Shown here piece after piece: positions 50,011 to 58,364 of a stretch of 64,000 nucleotides of DNA (position 1 is its first letter; each line of letters begins with the position of its first letter). The stretch comes from a virus. The position numbers and the translations under genes are program-made. The DNA is taken from positions 62,001 to 126,000 of the IMG/VR virus record IMGVR_UViG_3300035698_029839. One strand, given 5' to 3'. The notes beneath the pieces were generated by a model that ran no database searches, was not told the DNA's origin, and saw only the letters and a program-made list of their open reading frames with translations.

Positions 50011-50673
50011 ATGAGTAAAAATGAAGAGTTATTTTTATTTGGTAATAAGGGTAAATTAGATAATCCACCACAAGTAAAAATTATTGATATAATTCCTCTT
50101 TATCCTAATAAAGATAATATGTTTTTTATAGAAGTTGGTGCTAACAACGGAGTTGATAATGATCCAATTAGAGGTTGGGTTGAAGAATACAATTGGACAG
50201 GTATTTTAATAGAGCCTGTTGAGCAAGCATTTGAAGAGTTGAGGAGTAATTATGAAGGTATAAAAAATGTTTATTTTGAGAATGTGGCTATTTCTAACTC
50301 TGATGAAAAAAATGTTATCATGTATAAACCAAAATCTTCTAAAATAGCATCTCTTGATAAGAATCATCCTCCTATGAAAAACAAATACAAAAAAATAGAT
50401 GTTAGATTAAAAAAACTTAATGATATAGTCGATAAATATAATGTAGATCATATAGATTTGTTAAATATAGATGCGGAAGGTTATGATTTTGAAGTTATAA
50501 AGAGTTTAGATTTAAATAAGTGTAGGCCTATTATAGTTCATTATGAGCATAGGCATTTAGGTGATTGGAAAGTTGATTGTGAAACTTATTTACTTAATAA
50601 TGGATATTTTTTATGTTGGAATAGAAATAATACAATAGCAATAGATAGGGTGTTTAAGGAGAGTTTTGAATGA
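50011..50673 (+). CDS. FkbM-family methyltransferase
   Basis: A 220-residue protein. F-F-I-E-V-G-A-N-N-G-V-D near residue 38, W-T-G-I-L-I-E-P-V-E (strand 2 with Glu), N-V-A-I-S-N and L-L-N-I-D-A-E-G-Y-D are the full FkbM signature. H-Y-E-H ends it. These enzymes O-methylate sugars. ATG at 50011 with AAGGAT eight bases before is preferred; a longer frame runs back into the aldolase gene. It overlaps the next gene by ATGA. Confidence 0.88.
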   Translation: MSKNEELFLFGNKGKLDNPPQVKIIDIIPLYPNKDNMFFIEVGANNGVDNDPIRGWVEEYNWTGILIEPVEQAFEELRSNYEGIKNVYFENVAISNSDEKNVIMYKPKSSKIASLDKNHPPMKNKYKKIDVRLKKLNDIVDKYNVDHIDLLNIDAEGYDFEVIKSLDLNKCRPIIVHYEHRHLGDWKVDCETYLLNNGYFLCWNRNNTIAIDRVFKESFE

Positions 50674-51674
50674 AAGTTTTATATCAGGGGCCATTAAAAC
50701 AAGGGACACCATTGCCCGATTTAATAAAGATGGTTCATTATAATCATCCAAAAGTGGAATTTGTTCCTTATGAAAGAGGAAGAGAAGGAGATGTTATATT
50801 GACCCTTAATAGAACTGGAATTACTCCTGAGGATATTAATAAAAAGGATGAAATAATTAGAAAAGACATAAGAAGGATAGTTCATATCGGATCTATTCCT
50901 ACTTTTATGAAAAGAGGGCGTAACAAATATTCTGATAAAATTAGCCATGTTTTTTATAATTCCAATTTTTGTAAAAATATTATTCAGCCCACTTCCGATT
51001 TTAAAGAATTTTCTTCATTTTTAGTTTTTGGAGGGATGCCCGCTGATGATAATATGTCCCCAATAAGAGGCCCTCGTAAAATTAATGGGAACATCCATTT
51101 TATTGCTTTGGCAAAATGGTTTAAAAGACCATACAAAAGACTTCCACAAATAATTAGGCTTTATAATAAATTTTTGATAAAGGAATATCCTGATTCTATA
51201 TTGAATATTGTAGGATTTAAAAAAGATTATAGAGAAGGTAATATACATTATTATAGGAAGAGTTCTCATGACAAACGTTTGATAAGTATTTTTAAAAACT
51301 CTCATATCCAGTTAATGCCAACTCCTTTTGATACAGGTCCCAAAACTTTAGCTGAATCTCTTCATTATAGAGTTCCATTTATTTGTAGTAATAATTGTGC
51401 TGGCAAAGAGTATATAAAAATTTTAGGGAAATGCGGTATAGAAATAGAAACTGATATTTTTATTGATACTTATTCAAAATATAGAATACATCAACCTATT
51501 TCTATTATTGCTAAAAATAAATTTTACAAAAATGCACTTCCTTATGAAAAATATTTTGAAGCTGTGAAAGAAATAGTAAATAATTTTGAAGAATATACTT
51601 CATGGGAGTGGAATGAAAAATTAAATTATAAAGATCAATCTGATAAATTATATAATATACTAAAGGGTAAATAA
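50670..51674 (+). CDS. GT-B (GT4-like) glycosyltransferase
   Basis: A 334-residue protein. Y-N-S-N-F-C-K-N near residue 90 resembles the first-domain exit of GT4 enzymes. F-I-A-L-A-K-W-F-K-R-P-Y-K-R-L opens the second domain. I-Q-L-M-P-T-P-F-D-T-G-P-K-T-L-A-E-S-L-H-Y-R-V-P-F-I gives the donor loop. No SD stronger than GGAG far upstream, but ATGA coupling is evident. Product not predictable. Confidence 0.72.
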   Translation: MKVLYQGPLKQGTPLPDLIKMVHYNHPKVEFVPYERGREGDVILTLNRTGITPEDINKKDEIIRKDIRRIVHIGSIPTFMKRGRNKYSDKISHVFYNSNFCKNIIQPTSDFKEFSSFLVFGGMPADDNMSPIRGPRKINGNIHFIALAKWFKRPYKRLPQIIRLYNKFLIKEYPDSILNIVGFKKDYREGNIHYYRKSSHDKRLISIFKNSHIQLMPTPFDTGPKTLAESLHYRVPFICSNNCAGKEYIKILGKCGIEIETDIFIDTYSKYRIHQPISIIAKNKFYKNALPYEKYFEAVKEIVNNFEEYTSWEWNEKLNYKDQSDKLYNILKGK

Positions 51675-52349
51675 ATGCAATTATCTAAAAGATTAAATTA
51701 TTTAACCCATCTTCCAGTATTAAAAGCTATGTGTAAAACATTTTCTCCAACAGGTATTTTAGAATTGGGGTGTGGGAAACATAGTACTTCTTTTTTTTAT
51801 AATTATGATGGTGATATTGTGTCTTTGGAAAATGATGAAAAGTGGTGTGAAAGTATTAGAAAAATATGCCCAGATAAGGATAATTTTAAATTGATTTTTC
51901 ACGATGTCGGAGACGGAATTACTAAAAGAACAAAACATAATGAATTATCTGAAGAAAAAATTAATAATATAAATAATTTTTATGATGATATATTGTCTCG
52001 ATATAATTTGAATTTTTTATTTGTAGATCACTGGAAGTCCATTCGTTGCAGGTCTATAAGATATTTATCTCATAAATTTGACATAATAGCTTATCACGAT
52101 GCAGAAGATAAAAATAAGCAGTACTATTATAGGACTTTAATTTCTGAACCATTGGATGGTTTTTTCCATTGGATATATTGTTCTTTTACTACTCAGACTG
52201 GTATTCTAATTAATAAAAAATATAGTGATAAATTAGAAATTTTTGATAAGAATATTGAGTACTATCACGAAGAATTTTGTAAAAGTATAGGTAAAAAGTG
52301 TAAGTGTAAAATTAAAAGGATAAAAAATGAAAAAAATAATATTACTTAG
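51675..52349 (+). CDS. Class I SAM methyltransferase-like protein
   Basis: A 224-residue protein. G-I-L-E-L-G-C-G-K-H-S-T near residue 27 is motif I, and I-V-S-L-E-N-D-E-K-W holds the strand 2 acid. L-N-F-L-F-V-D-H-W, I-A-Y-H-D-A follow as motif IV and later acids. The C-terminus is Lys/Cys-rich. It starts right after the preceding stop. Methylation of a sugar is likely from context. Confidence 0.72.
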   Translation: MQLSKRLNYLTHLPVLKAMCKTFSPTGILELGCGKHSTSFFYNYDGDIVSLENDEKWCESIRKICPDKDNFKLIFHDVGDGITKRTKHNELSEEKINNINNFYDDILSRYNLNFLFVDHWKSIRCRSIRYLSHKFDIIAYHDAEDKNKQYYYRTLISEPLDGFFHWIYCSFTTQTGILINKKYSDKLEIFDKNIEYYHEEFCKSIGKKCKCKIKRIKNEKNNIT

Positions 52350-53043
52350 TACAGATACAATGCATCATCGATATTTTATAAACAAACTTATTGATGAAAA
52401 CATATATATTGACAAATGCTTTTTTCAGACGGATCATCTACAGCCAAAATTTCCTGTTGCCCCTTTGTATGAGAAAGAGGAAGAGTTGTTCGAGTCGAAT
52501 AACTTCTTTAAATCGACTAGAAAAGATCTTGATAGAGTGCAGGTTGAGTATGTTCCCACATTCAATTGTAGGGAATGTATCGAACAAATCTCCGATTTGA
52601 AACCTGATTTCGGTATTGTATTTGGTGCAGGTATAATATATGTTCCTACAATAGAACTATTCAAAGATTATCTAATTAATGTGCATCGAGGTATAGCTCA
52701 AAAATACCGAGGTCTTGAATCCGATCTATGGGCGATATATCATAAAGATTATGCTAATATTGGAGTGACGGTTCATTTTGTTGAAAAAGAGCTTGATACG
52801 GGAGATATTGTCGGCCAAAAAAGGATACCTATCAATAATAATATGAAAATATGGCAGCTAAGATATCACTGGACTCTAATAGCCACGGAGTTAGTAACCA
52901 ATGCTATTGAAATGTATGTTGCAGGAAAAATGAGTGCATATAGCCAGCAAAGTAAGGGGAGATATTATTCATTCATGCCTTCGGAACTGAAAAATATTAT
53001 GGCTTCCCGCTTTAATACTTATTGTGAGAAACTCGATGAATAA
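52327..53043 (+). CDS. Formyltransferase-fold protein (sugar N-formyltransferase?)
   Basis: A 238-residue protein with the N-terminal formyltransferase fold. I-N118-V-H120-R-G-x-x-x-x-Y-R-G and L-D157-T-G-D-I-V give the N-x-H and Asp triad used with 10-formyl-tetrahydrofolate. No C-terminal tRNA-binding domain is present, so a sugar amine is a likelier target than Met-tRNA. By hand count, 52441-52740 is about 37% G+C, against about 28% in 51721-51900, and it uses CGA, TCG and ACG codons rare nearby. It overlaps the preceding gene by 23 bases. Likely a recent arrival. Confidence 0.82.
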   Translation: MKKIILLSTDTMHHRYFINKLIDENIYIDKCFFQTDHLQPKFPVAPLYEKEEELFESNNFFKSTRKDLDRVQVEYVPTFNCRECIEQISDLKPDFGIVFGAGIIYVPTIELFKDYLINVHRGIAQKYRGLESDLWAIYHKDYANIGVTVHFVEKELDTGDIVGQKRIPINNNMKIWQLRYHWTLIATELVTNAIEMYVAGKMSAYSQQSKGRYYSFMPSELKNIMASRFNTYCEKLDE

Positions 53044-53092
53044 AAATAAGAATGACATAATATATTATATATAAATTGTAATAAGAAATTAA

Positions 53093-53710
53093 ATGAAAAA
53101 AATTAATTTAACTAATCAAGATAAAAAAGAAATTTTAGAAGTAGTAAAACTTACTAATAAAAAACATAGAAAAGATCCATATCAGGCAATTGGGGATATA
53201 AAAGGAGTTAGAAACACAGATTATAGATGCGAGTTTATGAAACTGCCAAAAGATTTCAAAGGGAAATCGGTATTAGATATAGGATGTAATTTAGGAGCTA
53301 TGTGTTATATTGCTAAAAGTAGAGGTGCGGGTCGCGTTGTCGGTATCGATTACAATACAGTTCTTTTAGATATGTCATCTAATGTGTTTTCAAGACATAA
53401 TTACGATATATCTCTTATTAGTTATGATTTAAATACTCAAGGGTATACTCCTTTGACAGAAATTTTAGGAAAAGATAAATTTGATTATATATTTGCGTTA
53501 TCAATTTATCATCATATTAACGATAAAAATGTATTATGGAATATTATTAATAATTATTGTTGCGATACTTGCTGGTTTGAAGGCCATAAAAGAAACAAGA
53601 GGGAAGAATTACAAAAAGTTTTAACACTGAATATTAAAGCAAAAAAAATAGATTTTGTAGGCAATATAGATGACCATGTTCGTAGATCAATTTTTAAATG
53701 TGTATTTTAA
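53093..53710 (+). CDS. Class I SAM methyltransferase
   Basis: A 205-residue protein. S-V-L-D-I-G-C-N-L-G-A near residue 59 is motif I, with R-V-V-G-I-D-Y-N for strand 2 and F-A-L-S-I-Y-H-H-I for the post helix. The first 50 residues contain Y-R-C-E-F-M and are typical of an Methyltransf_23/25-like enzyme. It follows a 49-base A+T-rich gap and no strong SD is visible. Confidence 0.75.
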   Translation: MKKINLTNQDKKEILEVVKLTNKKHRKDPYQAIGDIKGVRNTDYRCEFMKLPKDFKGKSVLDIGCNLGAMCYIAKSRGAGRVVGIDYNTVLLDMSSNVFSRHNYDISLISYDLNTQGYTPLTEILGKDKFDYIFALSIYHHINDKNVLWNIINNYCCDTCWFEGHKRNKREELQKVLTLNIKAKKIDFVGNIDDHVRRSIFKCVF

Positions 53711-53722
53711 AAGGAAAAGAAT

Positions 53723-54349
53723 ATGGTAAAAGGAGAAACTTCTGAAGAAAGAAAAAAGAGAAAATTAGCGAAAAAAAGAGAAAATAGAAGACAGAGGAAA
53801 GAAAGAAGAATACAGAGAGGAGAACGTCATAATAATATTTTAAGAGAAATAAAAGATATAGATGTAGAATTAATATATTATCCATATCGTACTTGGGATG
53901 AACCGTATGTAAAATATTGGAGACAAAATAATGGGCACCTATTAAGATTTATTAATTGCCCATGGGCATTATTTATTGAAGATTATGTGAGATTGGGAGA
54001 TAAGATATGGAGAGATTTAGACAATCATATTTTTATTCAATGGGAACGTGATATATTCTTAACAGCTAATAGGAAGGTAGATAGGCTGGAGAGAGAAAAG
54101 ATTGAAAAAGGTACTCATTCAATAAAAGCAGCTTTAAGGTTGATAAAATTGGCAAACAGTATACAAAAGTATGGATATTGTAAGGGGGTACATGCTGTAG
54201 ATAAGAATCTTATTAATGTTGTAGCGAATTACACATCTCCACATGGAGGTAGTGGATATAGAGTATTATGGGGGAATCATAGAGCAGCGGTATGTGCTGG
54301 TCTGGGGATGAAAAAAATAAAAGTGAGATGTTGGGATTCTTATTCTTAA
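53723..54349 (+). CDS. ParB/sulfiredoxin-like protein with basic N-tail
   Basis: A 208-residue protein. Residues 1-40 are almost all Lys, Arg, Glu and Gln. The core aligns with 21353-21832: Y-Y-P-Y-R-T-W, P-W-A-L-F-I-E-D-Y-V, L-D-N-H-I-F-I-Q-W-E and Y-G-Y-C. V-L-W-G-N-H-R-A-A-V-C-A-G-L-G-M near residue 187 is a good ParB-type G-N-H-R-x-A motif. Function is unknown. The basic tail could bind nucleic acid or another surface. SD AAAGGA. Confidence 0.62.
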   Translation: MVKGETSEERKKRKLAKKRENRRQRKERRIQRGERHNNILREIKDIDVELIYYPYRTWDEPYVKYWRQNNGHLLRFINCPWALFIEDYVRLGDKIWRDLDNHIFIQWERDIFLTANRKVDRLEREKIEKGTHSIKAALRLIKLANSIQKYGYCKGVHAVDKNLINVVANYTSPHGGSGYRVLWGNHRAAVCAGLGMKKIKVRCWDSYS

Positions 54350-54406
54350 ATTATAAAATTAAGGGTAAATGATATAAAAAAGTTATGTAAAAGAAGAGAG
54401 AATTAA

Positions 54407-55480
54407 ATGAAAAAAGTTTTTGTTTCTGGATGTTATGATATTATTCATGGAGGACACATCCAGTTTTTTAAGGATGCTAAAAAATATGGAGATTTTTTAA
54501 TTGTTAATATAGCTTCTGATGAAGTTATTAAATTAGCTAAAAATAAAAGACCTTCATTACCAGTTGAGCATAGGATATCAATTTTAGAATCATTAGAAAT
54601 AGTGGATAAAGTTTATGTTAGTAGCGATGTTGATAGTGTGTTAGATTTTAAAACTAATTTTATAAATGAGAAACCTGATTTACTAGTGTTTTCTGGAGAT
54701 GAAAAAAACAAAGATATTAAGAAAGAGTTTTGTAAAGAAGTTGGATCAGAGTGTGTCCAGATAGATAAGATTAATCCTTTTAATTATGATTCATCAATTT
54801 CTACTTCTAAAATAATTAATCTGGTTAAAAGACCAAAGAAAATACCTTTAAGAGTAGATTTTGCTGGCGGTTGGTTAGATGTCCCTTCTTTATCAAGACA
54901 AAATGCTTTTATAGTTAATTGTACAATTAATAAATTTATGGATGAAGATTGTGAGTTCGATCCAGGAGCTGGTGTAGGAGGATCTGCTGCTTACTGGCTT
55001 TATAAGGGACAGAATACATTAGAAAGTGAGTTAAAGAATGGAGCTGGATGGCAAGATCCTGCTGTTATTACAGAAACAGGATTATGTGTGTGGAGGTCTG
55101 GTATGATTCCTATTTTGGAATTAAAAATAAATCCTGATTTCCTAAATAATAAAATGGCTCTTTTATATGATAGAACTCCTCATGATACTCCCTCACTAAG
55201 AGAAATAGAAAGAGATTATAAATTGATTGAAGAAGCAGGATCTAAAGCTTATGAGGCAGTTATTAACAAAAATTTATTTCTTCTTAATGATGCGGTCGAT
55301 ATATCTTATAAAGCTCAATTAAAAGAGGGAATGAATAAATTAAAATCGTATGGAGAGATGAGTAAAAAATATTGTGGTTCAGGATGGGGAGGATGTTCTT
55401 TATATGTTTTTTATAATCATGAAAGAGTTCCTGACAATATGATAAAAATACAACCATATATAAGAAATATTGACGAATAG
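54407..55480 (+). CDS. Nucleotidyltransferase - GHMP kinase fusion
   Basis: A 357-residue fusion. Residues 1-about 140 form a cytidylyltransferase-type domain with H14-G-G-H17 and a late S-T-S-K-I, as in HldE/RfaE-type enzymes. Residues 149-357 form a GHMP kinase: R149-V-D-F-A-G-G-W opens it, D185-P-G-A-G-V-G-G-S-A-A is the ATP loop, and C-G-S-G-W-G-G-C comes late. Together they could phosphorylate a sugar and then attach a nucleotide. In HldE the kinase is PfkB-type and lies first, so this order and kinase type are unusual. HddA/HddC-type heptose activation is the closest idea. Confidence 0.82.
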   Translation: MKKVFVSGCYDIIHGGHIQFFKDAKKYGDFLIVNIASDEVIKLAKNKRPSLPVEHRISILESLEIVDKVYVSSDVDSVLDFKTNFINEKPDLLVFSGDEKNKDIKKEFCKEVGSECVQIDKINPFNYDSSISTSKIINLVKRPKKIPLRVDFAGGWLDVPSLSRQNAFIVNCTINKFMDEDCEFDPGAGVGGSAAYWLYKGQNTLESELKNGAGWQDPAVITETGLCVWRSGMIPILELKINPDFLNNKMALLYDRTPHDTPSLREIERDYKLIEEAGSKAYEAVINKNLFLLNDAVDISYKAQLKEGMNKLKSYGEMSKKYCGSGWGGCSLYVFYNHERVPDNMIKIQPYIRNIDE

Positions 55481-55509
55481 ATTATAAGTTAAAAGATACA
55501 GGAGATAAT

Positions 55510-56328
55510 ATGACCAAAGTAGGAATTATAGGTTATGGAATTATAGGAAAAGCAGTATTAAAAATGTTTAAGGACAAAGTAGAACTTTGTGTTCATGATA
55601 TAAATATTTCTACTGATGATAAAATATATTTAAATATGGTTGGAATAGAATATTCTGATAAGGAAGAAATTAATAGTTGTGATATTGCTTTTGTTTGTGT
55701 CCCTACCCCACATAATAAGTATGATGGCTTGGATATGTCTATTGTTGAAAGTGTTATAAAAGAGTTTAATCCAGGAATGTTTGTTATATGTTCTGCTTTA
55801 CAACCTGGCACAGCAGATATTTTAATGAATAAATATGGAAAGAAAATAGTTGTACAGCCAGAATATTTTGGAGAGACAACGAATCATCCTCTTACTAATT
55901 TATCTCAAAATCCATTTATGATTTTAGGCGGTAAAAATGAAGATGTTGATGAAGTCATAAAACTTTATCAAAAAGTTTATAATGCTAATATCAGAATTAG
56001 AAAGGTGACAGCTTTAGAAGCTGAAGTGATTAAACTTTCTGAGAATAGAGCTATAGCATATAAGGTTGCTCAATGTCAAGAATTGTATGATGCTTGTAAA
56101 AATTCTAAGGTAGATTATGAAACTATTAGACAAGCTGTTTATGGGGATGACCCAAGATTTAATTTATGGTGGACTTTTGTTTATGAAGATAACAGAGGTA
56201 TGAATAGTAAGTGTATTCCTAAGGATGTTTACGGGTGGTATAGGTGGGCAGATGATTCAGGAGTTAATCCACGATTAACTGAAGCCTTATTAGATTATAA
56301 CCACAGTTTAGTAAAGAAAGATGAGTAA
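55510..56328 (+). CDS. UDP-sugar dehydrogenase-family protein (intein-free)
   Basis: A 272-residue member of the UDP-glucose/GDP-mannose dehydrogenase family, which oxidises a sugar's C6 to an acid in two NAD steps. G-I-I-G-Y-G-I-I-G opens the NAD domain. V-P-T-P-H and Q-P-E-Y-F-G-E-T follow, then K-L-S-E-N-R-A-I-A-Y-K. The nucleophile is C235 in N-S-K-C-I-P-K-D-V. The C-terminal UDP-binding domain is absent (about 390-450 residues is usual). It is a paralogue of the next, intein-broken gene. ATG with GGAG. Confidence 0.8.
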   Translation: MTKVGIIGYGIIGKAVLKMFKDKVELCVHDINISTDDKIYLNMVGIEYSDKEEINSCDIAFVCVPTPHNKYDGLDMSIVESVIKEFNPGMFVICSALQPGTADILMNKYGKKIVVQPEYFGETTNHPLTNLSQNPFMILGGKNEDVDEVIKLYQKVYNANIRIRKVTALEAEVIKLSENRAIAYKVAQCQELYDACKNSKVDYETIRQAVYGDDPRFNLWWTFVYEDNRGMNSKCIPKDVYGWYRWADDSGVNPRLTEALLDYNHSLVKKDE

Positions 56329-57421
56329 TATGAAAGATACTATTGGAGTAATTGGTTGCGGTTTTGTGGGGAAGGCAGTTGTAAAAGGTTTCGAGCAATT
56401 TGCAGATGTTAAAATCTATGATACGGATGAAAAAAAATCAATACATGATTTTAAAGAAGTAGTAAATTGTGATTTTGTTTTTATATGTTTGCCTACACCA
56501 ATGATATCATCAGAAGGAGGAAGAGCTAATTTATCAATACTTGAGAAATGTATGGAAGATATTAGTAATGTAGAAAATAGAAATAAAGATTCTATTTATG
56601 TTATTAAATCGACAGTCCCAATTGGGACAACAAAAAGATTTGTATCTCAGTATAAAAATTTGCGTATAGTTCATAATCCAGAATTTCTAACTGCACGTTC
56701 TGCTATAATAGATTTTATTTGTCCTGCAAGAAATATTGTTGGTGCAGATTGGGGACGTGATGGCAAACCTGTTCAGGATTTATTAATAGATAGATTTCCA
56801 GGTACTCGTTGTATAGCTATGACATCTGAAGAATCAGAAACGGTTAAATATATGGCAAATTCTTTTTTAGCAACAAAGGTTATATTTTTCAATGAAATGA
56901 GATTGCTAGTTGATAAGAAAAATTTAGACTGGGATAGAGTCATAAGTGGAGTTATGTCAGATGGTAGGATAGGAACTTCTCATTATCAAGTACCAGGACA
57001 TGATGGGGACAGGGGTTTTGGTGGATTGTGTGTTTTACCTGATGCTAAAGTTAGTGTGAGTAGTAATTTTTGTTACTTCCCAGAATTTTTAAATGATGAA
57101 GATAGTAGCTATATGAGAAGTCATGCTTATTCTAATAGGGAAATAAGAATAGAAGATTTATATGACGAATTTAAAGATAGAAAGAAATTTCATTTTTTGT
57201 TAATACAATCTTGCAATGATAAAATAGAAGAAATTGAAGATAAATATATCAGAGATGTGACTGTTAGGGATATAGATGAAGAAATTTATTGTTTTGAAAC
57301 TTCAAATGGTTTGTTTCGTTGCACATCTAATCATTTAATGCCTGTCGAAAGACAAGGAAAAATAATTATTATTCCTGCAAAAGAAATAAAGGAAACGGAT
57401 TTGCTTTTCTCGAAAGTATAA
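56321..57421 (+). CDS. ugd: UDP-sugar dehydrogenase N-half fused to N-intein
   Basis: A 366-residue chain. Residues 1-236 are the N-extein: an NAD-binding G-V-I-G-C-G-F-V-G, C-L-P-T-P, K-S-T-V-P-I-G-T-T, H-N-P-E-F-L, and an end in G-D-R-G-F-G-G-L. C237 starts the N-intein (C-V-L-P-D-A-K-V), and the frame ends in TAA. The rest of the enzyme is encoded at 58221-58523 with the matching C-intein. The product should be inactive alone, because the nucleophile Cys lies in the other half. It overlaps the intact paralogue by 8 bases. A second ATG at 56330 could be the true start. Confidence 0.88.
   Translation: MSNMKDTIGVIGCGFVGKAVVKGFEQFADVKIYDTDEKKSIHDFKEVVNCDFVFICLPTPMISSEGGRANLSILEKCMEDISNVENRNKDSIYVIKSTVPIGTTKRFVSQYKNLRIVHNPEFLTARSAIIDFICPARNIVGADWGRDGKPVQDLLIDRFPGTRCIAMTSEESETVKYMANSFLATKVIFFNEMRLLVDKKNLDWDRVISGVMSDGRIGTSHYQVPGHDGDRGFGGLCVLPDAKVSVSSNFCYFPEFLNDEDSSYMRSHAYSNREIRIEDLYDEFKDRKKFHFLLIQSCNDKIEEIEDKYIRDVTVRDIDEEIYCFETSNGLFRCTSNHLMPVERQGKIIIIPAKEIKETDLLFSKV
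57029..57421 (+). other. N-terminal half of a split intein (130 residues)
   Basis: It starts at Cys237 with C-V-L-P-D-A-K-V (block A). Block B is near the end (C-T-S-N-H-L-M-P-V, carrying the T-x-x-H step). Then come A-K-E-I-K-E-T-D and a stop. No endonuclease domain follows in this frame. With the 48-residue C-part it makes a 178-residue split mini-intein. Confidence 0.88.
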
Positions 57422-57456
57422 TGGATAAACAGGTTTCTTAAAATACTGGATAGAAA

Positions 57457-58224
57457 ATGTTAATAGAATATTTATCAGAAAAAATTAATACAAAAACGAA
57501 TATAAGGTTCAAATGTGATCAGTGTGGAAACTTATATATTAGGAATAATAAACCATATATAAATATGAAAAAAAGTATTTATTATGATAAGGATTATTGT
57601 TGTTTATGCTGGAGAAAAATTTTAAATAATCGTCCTGAATATAAAAAGAATATGAGTATATCTATACGGAAGATGTATGAAGATCATCCAGAGATAAGAA
57701 GTAAAATTTCTAAAACTTTGAAAAAAAATGGGGCAAATATAGGGAATAAAAATGGGATGAAACAAATTAAAGCAAGAATAAAGGCATCGATGACAAGAAA
57801 AAAAAAGTTTTTAGATCCAGTTTTTAGAAAAGCTCATTCTGATATGATTAAAAAGGCGTGGGCAGATGGTAAATTTGATGGAGTTAGAGTTGGGCAGTGT
57901 AAATGGCATGAATATAAACATTCTAATGGGAATGTTTATAAAGTTCAGGGAACATGGGAGCTAGCATTTATAAAATGGTTAGATGAAAATAATTTGAAAT
58001 TTAAATGCCATAGAGGAAGAATTCCATACAGAATTAAAGGGGAAAATAGAAATTATTATCCAGATTTTTGGGTTGATAAATGGGATGCTTTTATCGATGT
58101 AAAGTGTAGATATTTTTATGATATAAGTAAGAATAAGTTTAAAGCTATAAAAAAAAGTAATCCAAATATAAATATAAAAATTTTATTTAAAAAAGATTTA
58201 TTAAAATTAGGAGTTGTTTTGTGA
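57457..58224 (+). CDS. Free-standing homing endonuclease in the gene break (PD-(D/E)XK/Vsr type)
   Basis: A 255-residue protein. The N-terminus has a cysteine group (C20-x2-C23, then C-C-x2-C). The middle has basic helices with repeat-like K-x-S/M-x-x-x-K units, often DNA-binding. The C-terminus has W167-E168, P202-D203-F204 and D214-V-K216, a PD-(D/E)XK/Vsr-like site. It lies in a different frame from both intein halves. In-frame stops at 57439 and 57451 separate it from the N-half. It probably cuts the uninterrupted ugd gene and so spreads the broken allele. Its stop overlaps the C-half GTG. Confidence 0.85.
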   Translation: MLIEYLSEKINTKTNIRFKCDQCGNLYIRNNKPYINMKKSIYYDKDYCCLCWRKILNNRPEYKKNMSISIRKMYEDHPEIRSKISKTLKKNGANIGNKNGMKQIKARIKASMTRKKKFLDPVFRKAHSDMIKKAWADGKFDGVRVGQCKWHEYKHSNGNVYKVQGTWELAFIKWLDENNLKFKCHRGRIPYRIKGENRNYYPDFWVDKWDAFIDVKCRYFYDISKNKFKAIKKSNPNINIKILFKKDLLKLGVVL

Positions 58225-58364
58225 AAAAAATAAAAATTAATAAAATAAAAAAAGAAAGCTATAAGGGTAAAGTTTATAATCTTGAATTAGAAACAGAAAA
58301 TTTTGATACTGATGGAGATGATTTGTTCTGGATAGAGCAGGAAACAGGAATTGTTACTCATAAT
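58221..58364 (+). other. C-terminal half of a split intein (48 residues)
   Basis: It spans from the GTG start to the terminal Asn at 58362-58364, just before the TGC of Cys+1. The V-Y-N-L-E-L-E-T-E-N-F and V-T-H-N-C motifs are diagnostic. Its start is coupled to the endonuclease gene. Confidence 0.9.

Noticed and set aside
53044-53092. A+T-rich gap with TAATATATTA palindrome as a promoter
   Set aside because: No box pair at acceptable spacing was found.
57421-57456. Possibility that the intein is one continuous gene broken by sequencing errors
   Set aside because: The nuclease frame has two stops (57439, 57451) before its ATG, and the C-half has its own GTG and SD overlapping the nuclease stop. 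A single indel does not join them.
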